Notes under the pieces: generated by a model
Databases searched by the model: none
Told to the model about the DNA's origin: nothing
The model's input: the letters and a program-made list of their open reading frames with translations, nothing else
NCBI GenBank assembly: GCA_023229615.1
Contig: JALNYX010000001.1
Location: 1 to 32,629 of the forward strand
DNA from: Candidatus Moraniibacteriota bacterium
GTDB lineage: Bacteria; Patescibacteriota; Minisyncoccia; Moranbacterales; UBA9337
Direction: 5' to 3'
DNA: 32,629 nucleotides
Made by a program: the position numbers and the translations under genes
Part shown: in pieces, positions 21,719 through 29,360 of the stretch
Numbering within the stretch: the first letter of the stretch is position 1
Layout: the number at the start of each line of letters is the position of its first letter

Positions 21719-23530
21719 ATGAATTCAAATACTGAAGAAATTAAGGCGCGGGTTAATATCGTTGATTTTATTGGAGGATATGTCCGCCTGCAAAAAGCGG
21801 GAAGCAGTTGGAAAGCTTGTTGCCCTTTTCATGGTGAAAAAACGCCTTCATTCGTGGTAAATGATGAAAAACAGTTTTGGCATTGTTTCGGGTGCGGAAA
21901 AGGAGGCGATATTTTTACTTTCCTAATGGAAATGGAGGGTTTGGAATTTCGCGAAGCTCTCAAAATTTTAGCAGAAAGGGCAGGTGTTGAAATATCCCAA
22001 TATAACGCGCAAGCAGAGAAAGAGAAAAATCGAGGAATGGAAATATTGGAACTGACAAGTAAGTTCTATCAAAAACAGCTCTGGGATGGGATGGGAAAAG
22101 AAAAGATTTTAAACTATTTATTTGAAAGAGGATTGCAGGAAAAAACAATTAATGATTTTCGGTTGGGTTATGCGCCTGGCGGATGGAGTAATTTGACGGA
22201 TTTTTTGTTAGGGAGGGGTTTTTCAATGGAAGAAATTTCCCGGACAGGAGTAGTAGTAGAAAGACAAAACGAGAACAATGCTCATCGCTCTTATGATCGG
22301 TTTAGGAATAGGATAATGTTTCCAATCGCTGATTCAATGGGAAGAATAGTCGGTTTCACGGCGCGCGTGGCTCCAGGAGAAGATGAATCGCAAGCGAAAT
22401 ACGTAAATACTCCCGAAACTGATTTTTATCACAAAAGTCGAATTCTCTATGGAATTGATAAGGCAAAAAATGCTATAAAAAAGATGGATCAGGTTGTTCT
22501 TGTGGAAGGAAATATGGATGTGATTGCCTCCTTTCAAGCCGGAATTGAGAATGTTATCGCAGTTTCCGGAACAGCGCTTACGCAACAGCAAATAGAAACG
22601 ATTAAGCGGTATACCAAGAATTTATGTTTGTTTTTTGATGCAGATTCGGCTGGCCGGCAGGCGATTATCAGAAGCTGCGAAATGGCTTTTGCAAATGATT
22701 TGAATGTTTCTATTATTACTCCCAAAGAAGGAAAAGATGCGGCAGATGTTGTGAAAAAGGATTCAGAAGAATTAAAAAGATTGGTAAAAGAGGCGATAGG
22801 GGCGATGGAATATTTTTTGCAAAATCTTTTTTCTCAATATGATTCAAATAATATTGCGGAAAAGAAAAAGATTGTTGATGAGTCTGTTGCTCTTATTTCT
22901 AATTTTCCAAAAGAGATTGATAAGCAACATTGGGGAAAAGTGTTGGCTCAGCGTCTGAATATTGATGAAAAAATAATTTATAATGAAATTTCTGATAAAA
23001 TAGTCGGAAAAAATCAATACCCAAGAAGAGAAGAGCCAGAAGGGAATGAAAAAAAACTTCCTTTTCAGGCTAAAAAAAGAAGTGATATAATCAGTGAGAA
23101 AATTTTATTTTTGTTTTTAAAAAATGATGATGTTTGGAGAAAGGCGGAAGAAGAATATCATAATGAGATCGAAGAATATTTAGGAAAAAACAATTTCCTT
23201 TCCAGCGTTCTGGCGATTGGTAAAAAGAATGATTTTAAGTTTGACAGATTTGAATTGTCTATAAAAGACGAGGAAATGAGGGAATTTTTGCGGAAATTGA
23301 AGTTTTCAGGGGAAGCAGGGATTGAAAATGAAGAAAAAAGCAAAGAACAAGCATTTGAAAATGATTGGAAATATTTCCAACAGCTTATGGAAGAATTGGG
23401 CAGGGAAAAGAAAAAAGAAAAGATTGATTTTTTGGCAAGAAAAATTGCTACAGCGGAAAAAAATGGCAGTAAGGACGAAGTAAAAAAATTGACTCAGGAA
23501 TTTTCAGATTTGTTCAAAGATACCCATTAA
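21719..23530 (+). CDS. dnaG: DNA primase
   Basis: 603 residues from the ATG at 21719. Upstream in-frame starts lie inside the tRNA and are rejected; from this ATG the zinc-binding domain falls at the usual distance. DnaG makes RNA primers at the replication fork. Seen: CHC2 zinc finger 'CCPFHGEKTPSFVV...FHCFGCGKGGD'-type sequence (~35-62, here WHCFGCG), 'FRLGYAPGGWSNL' (~144-156), 'RIMFPIADSMGRIVGFTAR', TOPRIM 'VVLVEGNMDVIASFQAG' (~258-274) and 'LFFDADSAGRQAI' (~303-315), and a charged C-terminal helical part that would contact the helicase. Only one base separates it from tRNA-Ser; rpoD follows 78 nt later, a remnant of the macromolecular synthesis operon without rpsU. Confidence 0.95.
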   Translation: MNSNTEEIKARVNIVDFIGGYVRLQKAGSSWKACCPFHGEKTPSFVVNDEKQFWHCFGCGKGGDIFTFLMEMEGLEFREALKILAERAGVEISQYNAQAEKEKNRGMEILELTSKFYQKQLWDGMGKEKILNYLFERGLQEKTINDFRLGYAPGGWSNLTDFLLGRGFSMEEISRTGVVVERQNENNAHRSYDRFRNRIMFPIADSMGRIVGFTARVAPGEDESQAKYVNTPETDFYHKSRILYGIDKAKNAIKKMDQVVLVEGNMDVIASFQAGIENVIAVSGTALTQQQIETIKRYTKNLCLFFDADSAGRQAIIRSCEMAFANDLNVSIITPKEGKDAADVVKKDSEELKRLVKEAIGAMEYFLQNLFSQYDSNNIAEKKKIVDESVALISNFPKEIDKQHWGKVLAQRLNIDEKIIYNEISDKIVGKNQYPRREEPEGNEKKLPFQAKKRSDIISEKILFLFLKNDDVWRKAEEEYHNEIEEYLGKNNFLSSVLAIGKKNDFKFDRFELSIKDEEMREFLRKLKFSGEAGIENEEKSKEQAFENDWKYFQQLMEELGREKKKEKIDFLARKIATAEKNGSKDEVKKLTQEFSDLFKDTH

Positions 23531-23533
23531 GCA

Positions 23534-23560
23534 TTGTTTTTGCTTGAGAAGTAGTATAAA
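23534..23560 (+). promoter_or_regulatory. Possible rpoD promoter
   Basis: TTGTTT (23534-23539), 15 nt, TATAAA (23555-23560), just after the dnaG stop. The spacing is short, so this is a weak candidate. Confidence 0.3.
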
Positions 23561-23608
23561 ATTAGTAGCATAATAACTCGTAGTCTTTTAAGTATATTTA
23601 AATAATCC

Positions 23609-24955
23609 ATGAATAAGTCAACAAAGAAAAAAAATAGCGCAAAGAAAAGCAAGAAGGTGATTTTGCAAAAAAAGAAAAAAGTAGCGAAAAAAAGACCTGT
23701 CATCAAGAATGTCAAAAAAAAGAACGTCAAAAAAACTGTTAAGAAAAAACAAGTTGTAAAAAAGGTCGCTAAAAAAAATTCTTCTAAGAAATCATCCTCA
23801 GAAAAGAGGGGATTTTCTGCAATAAAAAAAGCGTCCAAAGCTAGTTCATCAAAAGAAAAGAATGCGGGTCTTTTGGAGGAGCTTGTATCCAGAGGGAAAC
23901 AGAGGGGATTTGTGACGGAAGATGAAATTATTCATATTATTCCTGAAATAGAAAGGGATTTGGATGATCTGGAGAATTTGTATGAAAAGTTGGAAACCAA
24001 TGGAATTCGAGTGATTGGCTCAAATGAAATGATTAAGATGGAAGTGGATGCGACAGTGGAAAATTTCGAGAAAGAAAAAGCCAGAAAAGAAAAAAATAGG
24101 CAAGCAATGGAAGAAGGAGAGGCGAATTCATCCGATTCCGTGCAAATGTACTTGAAGGAAATCGGAAGGGTGCCTTTGCTTAAATCCGAAGACGAAATTC
24201 GATTGGCAAAACTGAATGAGAAGGGAGATTTGGCGGCAAAAAAACAACTTACGGAGGCAAATTTGCGTTTAGTTGTAAGTATTGCGAAAAAATATGTCGG
24301 ACGTTCGCATAATCTTGGGCTTTTGGATTTGATTCAAGAAGGAAATATTGGACTTTTTCGCGCGGTAGAAAAATTTGATTATCGCAAGGGATATAAATTT
24401 TCTACCTATGCAACCTGGTGGATCAGGCAAGCTATTACTCGCGCATTGGCTGATCAATCAAGAACGATTCGTATTCCTGTGCATATGGTGGAAACTATCA
24501 ATAAATATATTCAAATAACTCGTCGTCTTGTTCAGGAGTTGGGACGCGAACCTTTGGCAGAAGAGATTGCTGCGGAAATGGAAATGGAAGTGGATAAAAT
24601 CAGACATATTCAAAAAATTTCCCAAGAAACCGTTTCCCTTGAAACATCGGTCGGAGATAGTGATGATGAGAGTGTGCTGGGAGATTTTATTGAGGATACT
24701 GAAACTATTATGCCCCATCAGGCAGCATCAAGAAAGTTACTTACGAGTCATGTTATCGAAGTACTTAGTGAGCTTACTCCCCGAGAACAAAAAATTCTCA
24801 AAATCCGTTTCGGATTGGAAGATGGAGTAACTCATACATTAGAAGAAGTGGGACAGGAATTCGGGGTAACTCGAGAACGTATCCGACAGATTGAAGCTAA
24901 AGCTTTGGAAAAAATTCGAGATCACAAAGGAATAAGTAAGTTGAAAGATTATTAG
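23609..24955 (+). CDS. rpoD: Primary sigma factor RpoD (sigma-70)
   Basis: 448 residues. Directs RNA polymerase to vegetative promoters. In order: a Lys/Val/Ser-rich tail (~residues 1-80) rich in KKxxKK; a short region 1.1 (~88-140, 'GFVTEDEIIHIIPEIERDLDDLENLYEKLE'); region 1.2 'DSVQMYLKEIGRVPLL' (~175-190); region 2 'NLRLVVSIAKKYVGR...LDLIQEGNIGLFRAVEKFDYRKGYKFSTYATWWIRQAITRAL' (~218-275), including the -10 recognition helix; region 3 'RIPVHMVETINK'; and region 4 'LTPREQKILKIRFGL' through 'VTRERIRQIEAKALEKIRDH' (~390-440) for the -35. The core is standard. The basic tail is unusual and resembles histone H1-like repeats. An intrinsic terminator follows. Confidence 0.95.
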   Translation: MNKSTKKKNSAKKSKKVILQKKKKVAKKRPVIKNVKKKNVKKTVKKKQVVKKVAKKNSSKKSSSEKRGFSAIKKASKASSSKEKNAGLLEELVSRGKQRGFVTEDEIIHIIPEIERDLDDLENLYEKLETNGIRVIGSNEMIKMEVDATVENFEKEKARKEKNRQAMEEGEANSSDSVQMYLKEIGRVPLLKSEDEIRLAKLNEKGDLAAKKQLTEANLRLVVSIAKKYVGRSHNLGLLDLIQEGNIGLFRAVEKFDYRKGYKFSTYATWWIRQAITRALADQSRTIRIPVHMVETINKYIQITRRLVQELGREPLAEEIAAEMEMEVDKIRHIQKISQETVSLETSVGDSDDESVLGDFIEDTETIMPHQAASRKLLTSHVIEVLSELTPREQKILKIRFGLEDGVTHTLEEVGQEFGVTRERIRQIEAKALEKIRDHKGISKLKDY

Positions 24956-24974
24956 AAAAAACCTTAAGATAAAA

Positions 24975-25009
24975 AAAACAGCCTCTCAATAAGAAAGGCT
25001 GTTTTTTTT
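24975..25009. terminator. Bidirectional intrinsic terminator between rpoD and the metallophosphoesterase gene
   Basis: AAAACAGCCT (24975-24984) pairs with AGGCTGTTTT (24996-25005), loop of 11 nt, flanked by A and T runs on both sides, serving both converging genes. Confidence 0.88.
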
Positions 25010-25046
25010 GTTTTCATTTGATTATTTATTTTGTACGTTTGTATAT

Positions 25047-25745
25047 TTAATTCCAATAATTTATTTTAATGTCATTTTCGTCAATAGTGATGAATGCAGC
25101 AGGGATGTCCGTCCAGCATCCGCAGTTATAATACTTAATATCCCCATCCTCTCTTTGCATCGCTTTGTGAGTGTGTCCGCAAAAGATATAATCGGCGCGA
25201 ATAAGTTTTGCATATAGCAATGCTCGGGTGGCGACTTTTTCTGAAAGGCGGAGCCAACCCTTGCTTTTTTCTTTTATATAGCGGCTCACTCTCCGATCTT
25301 GGAAATCTATTATTTGAATGAAATTGTATATTTGATTGGCCACAACGCTGATGACGGCATTATCTACCAAGAAATTGTCAAATTGATGACCGTGAATGGC
25401 GAAATATTTTTTCCCTTTGTGTTTCCAATGATAGGTTTTGTGAACTTTTACTCCTGTAAGTACGGTGAATATTTGCGTGAGTCCGCTATCGTGGTTTCCC
25501 TCGATCCAGACTACTTTTTTGCTTTCTGAAATTTTACTGATCAAGGAAAGGAACTCCCAATCCTGTTTTCTCAGATGGTTGAAATTGAGATTTTCAAAAA
25601 TATCTCCCAATAGAATGAGTCGTTCAAAGTCGATACTTTTTAGGAGCTGTGCGGCCTCTTGGCTGCGACTTACTTTTGATCCCAGATGGAAATCGGAAAC
25701 CAGCAATGTATGAGTTTTTTTTCTCGGAACTTCTTCTGTATTCAT
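25047..25745 (-). CDS. Calcineurin-like metallophosphoesterase, LpxH-related
   Basis: 232 residues from the ATG at 25745 (MNTEEVPRKK); the in-frame ATG at 25784 adds 13 poorly conserved residues. All five metallophosphoesterase motifs are present: DFH (Asp18, His20), GDIFEN (~46-51), GNHD (~82-85), a His in 'FAIHGHQFDNF' and GHTHK (~194-198). 'DFHLG', 'WIEGNHD' and the overall order resemble LpxH (UDP-2,3-diacylglucosamine hydrolase) and its YbbF-like relatives. Because no lipid A pathway is seen here and most Patescibacteria lack one, a different nucleotide or phosphoester substrate is likely. It lies 55 nt downstream of the M23 gene, probably in one transcript. Confidence 0.82.
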   Translation of the reverse strand: MNTEEVPRKKTHTLLVSDFHLGSKVSRSQEAAQLLKSIDFERLILLGDIFENLNFNHLRKQDWEFLSLISKISESKKVVWIEGNHDSGLTQIFTVLTGVKVHKTYHWKHKGKKYFAIHGHQFDNFLVDNAVISVVANQIYNFIQIIDFQDRRVSRYIKEKSKGWLRLSEKVATRALLYAKLIRADYIFCGHTHKAMQREDGDIKYYNCGCWTDIPAAFITIDENDIKINYWN

Positions 25746-25800
25746 ATTTTTTTTGTTTAGATAATATTTATTTAAGTATATCATTAAAATAAATTTTATT

Positions 25801-27075
25801 TTAATGAAGCAGTAAATTGTATTTTTCTTTTACTTTTTCAAATTCCGGCATTTTATCTGCATTTAGCGGGTCGCCCTTAGGAAGATTCATTGCAAGCGGA
25901 TTGATCGGCGCTCCGTTTAATTTTATCCCATAATCAAGATGCGGACCGGTTGACCAGCCGGTAGAGCCGACATAGCCAATTACTTGCCCTTGGGAAACTT
26001 GCATTCCGGATTTTATCCCTTTGCCAAAAGCGCTGAGATGTCCGTAATGGGTAGTATATCCATTGGAATGGCGAAGGCGGACGATATTTCCCCAACCGCC
26101 TTCCCAACCAGCACTTACAATATCCCCGCGGGCGGTAGCCACGACAGGAGTTCCGGTAGGGGCCGCATAGTCGATTTGATAATGGGCGCTGACGGTTTTT
26201 GTAATTGGATTGAGGCGGGCGCCGGTATAGCCGGATGTGATTTGGCGGTAGCTGAGTGGAGCGCGCAAAAACTGGCGAACTAGAAAATGTCCTTCACTGT
26301 CGTAATGTCCATCTTCATTTCCGTTATCAAAATAATACCCATAATAATCATTTCCGGAGTTGGAAAATTTTGCTGCCAAGACTTTTCCATCCGGCGCTTG
26401 TTTTCCATCCCTGGTTCTTTTTTCAAAAATAACCGTAAAACTGTCGCCTTGCTGTATTTCGGTTGTGAAGTCTATGTCAAAAGAGAAAATATCTGCAATT
26501 TCCAGAATCGTGGCTTCGGAAATTCCGGCATTCATCGCATCAATATAGAGAAAGTTATTAATATTAACACTGATATTTTCTTGATAAACCTCATAGGGGA
26601 TAGTTTCTTTTTTTACGGAAAATTTTTCTCCTTCTCGGTAAACGACGATCATCGTTTCTGTATCGTGGTCGTATTCCATTCGTACAGCTTTTTCATCTGC
26701 GTCAAAATAAAAGCGGATATCGCGTCCGATTTTCAAATTGGAAAAGTCATAGGTGTCCATTGCTACCGAAAGAATTTCTTCGGTGTCATTGGCATTAAAT
26801 TTTCCATGTTCAGAAAATACTTCAGCCGGAATATCTCCTTCTGATATAGTATGGCTATCAACGCGCTGAGAAATTTTTTCCGGTTGAATATTTTCCGAAG
26901 AAATGGATTCTGGTTCTGTTTCTTTGGAAATAATTTCTTTTGAAGAGGATAGTCTATTAAAAATAAAATAAAAAACGAGCGCAATAATTAGTGCGTAGAT
27001 GATTTTCCATTTGTAACTTTTCTTTTCTGCAGGTTCTGATTGGCGGTAGATATTCTTATTGGTGTATATATTCAT
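25801..27075 (-). CDS. Membrane-anchored M23 peptidoglycan endopeptidase, MepM-like, with HxD variant
   Basis: 424 residues. One N-terminal membrane segment (~residues 24-39, KIIYALIIALVFYFIF) is followed by a Glu/Ser/Ile-rich linker. Then two alpha/beta domains like the Csd3/MepM N-terminal domains (~85-265, 'FNANDTEEILSVAMDTYDFSNLKIGRDIRFYFD', 'IADIFSFDIDFTTEIQQGDSFTVIFEK') and an M23 LytM-type domain (~270-400). Metal/catalytic positions: His298 and Asp302 (HYQID), His346 (YGHLSAF), His379. The second His of the HxH motif is replaced: GPHLDYG puts Asp at 381, a usual zinc ligand. Asp may still bind metal, or the enzyme may be weakened. It likely trims peptidoglycan cross-links. It is divergent from the DEAD-box gene. 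Confidence 0.88.
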   Translation of the reverse strand: MNIYTNKNIYRQSEPAEKKSYKWKIIYALIIALVFYFIFNRLSSSKEIISKETEPESISSENIQPEKISQRVDSHTISEGDIPAEVFSEHGKFNANDTEEILSVAMDTYDFSNLKIGRDIRFYFDADEKAVRMEYDHDTETMIVVYREGEKFSVKKETIPYEVYQENISVNINNFLYIDAMNAGISEATILEIADIFSFDIDFTTEIQQGDSFTVIFEKRTRDGKQAPDGKVLAAKFSNSGNDYYGYYFDNGNEDGHYDSEGHFLVRQFLRAPLSYRQITSGYTGARLNPITKTVSAHYQIDYAAPTGTPVVATARGDIVSAGWEGGWGNIVRLRHSNGYTTHYGHLSAFGKGIKSGMQVSQGQVIGYVGSTGWSTGPHLDYGIKLNGAPINPLAMNLPKGDPLNADKMPEFEKVKEKYNLLLH

Positions 27076-27216
27076 TGAATAAATGAGATGATGGGACTCA
27101 GTAAGTTGATACGCACAAAATCGTCTTCATCGTTCATTTTCTCATTTTTCTTTCAAAGTGGCAATGCTTCATTACAATGTGTCCGTTGGCTTGAAATCGA
27201 GCTCTAATACAAAGGC

Positions 27217-27245
27217 TTGACAAAAGAAACAAGGAGTGATATACT
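27217..27245 (+). promoter_or_regulatory. Near-perfect sigma-70 promoter for the DEAD-box gene
   Basis: TTGACA (27217-27222), exactly 17 nt, TATACT (27240-27245). It is the strongest promoter in the window. The start site would be near 27252, giving a leader of about 225 nt before the ATG at 27476. Confidence 0.88.
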
Positions 27246-27273
27246 TGACTTTTATGTTAGTACTACTTTGGTA

Positions 27274-27309
27274 TTTCAACATAAAACAATTTAATTTTTT
27301 ATGTTGAAA
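27274..27309 (+). promoter_or_regulatory. 13-bp hairpin in the DEAD-box gene leader
   Basis: TTTCAACATAAAA (27274-27286) is the exact reverse complement of 27297-27309, loop 10 nt, located about 20 nt after the predicted start site. A T run lies at the 3' arm but none follows it, so it could be an attenuator, a stabiliser, or a protein binding site. Confidence 0.6.
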
Positions 27310-27391
27310 GCGGTTAAAATGTTTCTTTCATTTGTTGCAAAACTTTCAAATTGCGAGTAAAAAATACAAAAGATTTTTAAAGGCTGTCTTG

Positions 27392-27415
27392 AAATAGCCT
27401 GGAATCCGGGTATTT
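27392..27415 (+). promoter_or_regulatory. Second leader hairpin before the DEAD-box gene
   Basis: AAATA(G)CCTG pairs with CGGGTATTT around the loop GAATC, with one bulged G and one G-T pair. It ends 60 nt before the start codon. Confidence 0.4.
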
Positions 27416-27475
27416 TGCGCTCAAATTTACAGTGGCAGAGCAAGGAAAATATTTTTTAACAACTTCATAGATACT

Positions 27476-28681
27476 ATGTACAACAGAACAAACACGCGAC
27501 AGCCACGCGCTAATAATGGCTGGAAAAAAGGATCTTCTCGTGGCAGTTCACAATCAGGGAGAAGAAGGTTTGCTGGAAATAAAATCGACATTAGTCGTTT
27601 TATTAATAAGGCAGAAAAAGCAGGGACGGAAGAAGTTTTTAAGCCGAGGTATTCCTTTGCAGAATTGGAGATTTCCGATGTATTGAAGCGAGCCATTATT
27701 GGTCGCGGATATAAAACTCCTACTCCTATTCAAGATAAAGCGATTCCGGTTGTCTTGTCTGGACGAGATGTTATTGGTTTGGCCAATACGGGAACCGGAA
27801 AAACAGCAGCTTTTCTGATTCCGATAATTAACAAAATATTAAATAATCCAGAGGAAAAGGTTCTTATTGTTGTTCCGACAAGAGAATTGGCGATTCAAAT
27901 AAAGGAAGAATTTTCTTTATTTGCAAAAGGAATGGGTATTTATTCTGTTGTTGTCGTTGGTGGCGCTAGTATTCAAAGGCAGATTATGGAATTGCGATCG
28001 CGGCATAACGTGGTAATTGGAACACCGGGAAGATTGAAAGATTTGATTGACCGAAAGGTTCTTAATTTATCTCGAGTCGGGAACGTAGTTCTTGATGAAG
28101 CTGATCGAATGTTGGATATGGGATTTATTAATGATGTGAAATTGCTTTTGTCGCTTGTGGCAAAAGAAAGACAGATAATGTTATTTTCTGCAACATTTTC
28201 AGCGGAAATTGAAAAACTGGTGAGGCAATTTTTGGTTAACCCAGAACGTATTTCCATTGTAACCAGAGAAACATCCAAACAGATTGATCAAGACATTATT
28301 CGCGTAGCAGGAGGTGAAGACAAAGTTGAGGTTTTATGCGGAATGCTTGTTCAAACTCACTTTGAAAAGGTGTTGGTATTTACTCGCACAAAACATGGAG
28401 CGGATAAGCTTTGCAAGAGATTATATGAAAAAGGATTAAAATCAGAGGCTATTCATGGCAACAAGCCTCAGAATAGGCGACAGCGGGCGCTCAAGATGTT
28501 CAAAGATAGTATGATTAACATTCTTGTAGCGACTGATGTGGCTGCCAGAGGACTGGACATTCCGAATGTGAGCCATGTCATTAATTTTGATGTTCCGGCT
28601 ACTTATGAAGATTATGTGCATCGAATTGGACGCACTGGACGAGCTGATCAGAAGGGGATAGCTCTTACTTTCATCAATTAG
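27476..28681 (+). CDS. DEAD-box RNA helicase, short C-terminus
   Basis: 401 residues. An Arg/Gly/Ser/Asn-rich N-terminal tail (~1-40) is followed by the helicase core: Q motif 'FAELEISDVLKRAIIGRGYKTPTPIQDKAIP', Walker A 'ANTGTGKTA' (~97-105), 'PTRELAIQ', 'GG', 'GTPGRL', 'DEADRMLDMGF' (~208-218), 'SATF', 'VLVFTRTKHGADKL', 'IHGNKPQNRRQRAL', 'ATDVAARGLDIPNVSHVINFDVP' (~351-373) and 'YVHRIGRTGR' (~378-387). It unwinds RNA duplexes and is of the RhlE/CsdA type. The chain stops 14 residues after motif VI, earlier than usual, lacking the last core helix and any C-terminal domain. The consensus promoter and long structured leader recall cold-shock helicase genes. There is no Shine-Dalgarno. Confidence 0.92.
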   Translation: MYNRTNTRQPRANNGWKKGSSRGSSQSGRRRFAGNKIDISRFINKAEKAGTEEVFKPRYSFAELEISDVLKRAIIGRGYKTPTPIQDKAIPVVLSGRDVIGLANTGTGKTAAFLIPIINKILNNPEEKVLIVVPTRELAIQIKEEFSLFAKGMGIYSVVVVGGASIQRQIMELRSRHNVVIGTPGRLKDLIDRKVLNLSRVGNVVLDEADRMLDMGFINDVKLLLSLVAKERQIMLFSATFSAEIEKLVRQFLVNPERISIVTRETSKQIDQDIIRVAGGEDKVEVLCGMLVQTHFEKVLVFTRTKHGADKLCKRLYEKGLKSEAIHGNKPQNRRQRALKMFKDSMINILVATDVAARGLDIPNVSHVINFDVPATYEDYVHRIGRTGRADQKGIALTFIN

Positions 28682-28719
28682 CAAATATAAAACGCGCCTC
28701 TGGGCGCGTTTTATATTTG
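28682..28719 (+). terminator. 17-bp perfect hairpin after the DEAD-box gene
   Basis: The arms 28682-28698 (ending ACGCGCC) and 28703-28719 (starting GGCGCGT) pair perfectly around loop TCTG, with a GC-rich top and AT-rich base. It begins at the base after the TAG stop. The T-rich 3' arm serves as the pause tract; the hairpin is symmetrical. Confidence 0.85.
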
Positions 28720-28741
28720 TGGAAAAATAAGAATAAATGAC

Positions 28742-28770
28742 TAGACTTGTTATGATGTTTTGTATATAAT
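28742..28770 (+). promoter_or_regulatory. Promoter for the ferritin-like gene
   Basis: TAGACT (28742-28747), 17 nt, TATAAT (28765-28770). A Shine-Dalgarno GGGAG (28800-28804) sits 4 nt before the ATG at 28809. Confidence 0.55.
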
Positions 28771-28808
28771 TAATAAAAAGAAATAAGAATAAAGAAAGAG
28801 GGAGTATT

Positions 28809-29270
28809 ATGAATGAAAAACCGATTATAATTTTATTCAAAGAGAACGAGCTTAATATAAGCAAGCTCTATGCTCTTTATGCGCTTAATATTCCGCAAAA
28901 AAAAGATTTTTGGAAAAAGTTGTCCGAGGAGGAAGTGGCACATGCCGCTTCCATCAGTGGAAATTATAAAAACACAAATGGAAAAGATGGAATTGTTGAG
29001 AATAAGTTTTCTCGCGGAGTAATTCGATATGTGATGAATTTCGTAATTGAACAATTGGAAAAATCCAAGAGTGAAAAAATATCTCATCAAGACGCGCTAT
29101 TTACGGCATTGCGCATTGAGCGGTCAATGTTGGAAAAAAAATGTTTTGATATATTTACTCCTGTATCCGAAACGTTGAAAAATGTTTTGCGAAAGTTGAA
29201 TGATGAAACTGAGCAACATGTGGAAATACTGATAGATGAATTGAAAAAAAATAAATGGACCTCTGAGTAG
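28809..29270 (+). CDS. Ferritin-like/rubrerythrin-type di-iron protein
   Basis: 153 residues, predicted four-helix bundle. Candidate di-iron ligands are in the right order: Glu in 'FKENELNISKLYALYA' (~12-14), 'SEEEVAHA' giving E..H (~39-46), Glu in 'ALRIERSMLEKKCFDIF' (~98-104) and 'NDETEQHVEIL' giving E..H (~135-141). The first helix with 'LYALYA' and the 'f...L..EE..Ha' pattern match the ferritin-like superfamily, close to the rubrerythrin branch; there is no rubredoxin Cys4 domain. The likely role is iron-dependent peroxide or oxygen handling, but substrate and activity are inferred. It has its own promoter and a good ribosome binding site. Confidence 0.7.
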   Translation: MNEKPIIILFKENELNISKLYALYALNIPQKKDFWKKLSEEEVAHAASISGNYKNTNGKDGIVENKFSRGVIRYVMNFVIEQLEKSKSEKISHQDALFTALRIERSMLEKKCFDIFTPVSETLKNVLRKLNDETEQHVEILIDELKKNKWTSE

Positions 29271-29360
29271 ATATTGCGTTGATTTTTTTGCGGTTGAAAT
29301 TATTTGAATCTTTTTGGCGTATGTTTGATTGTATAAGTATTATTATGCTTTAATGGGATT

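Larger units (their letters stand above)
27076..27475. other. 400-nt divergent intergenic region with promoter and leader hairpins
   Basis: No credible coding region: the minus ORF at 27427-27696 is a shadow of the helicase gene. The right half holds a consensus promoter (27217-27245) and a ~225-nt leader of the DEAD-box gene with two hairpins (27274-27309, 27392-27415). The left half (27076-27216) should hold the M23 promoter on the minus strand, but no convincing hexamer pair was found. No recognisable riboswitch or ncRNA was identified. Confidence 0.7.

Noticed and set aside
25047..25745. True LpxH of lipid A synthesis
   Set aside because: Motifs fit LpxH-like enzymes, but no other lipid A gene is in view and the inferred lineage normally lacks the pathway.
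26287..26844. 185-residue plus-strand ORF within the M23 gene
   Set aside because: Shadow of the M23 coding strand, with no family pattern.
27274..27309. Riboswitch in the DEAD-box leader
   Set aside because: Two hairpins only, no known aptamer core recognised and no metabolic gene downstream.
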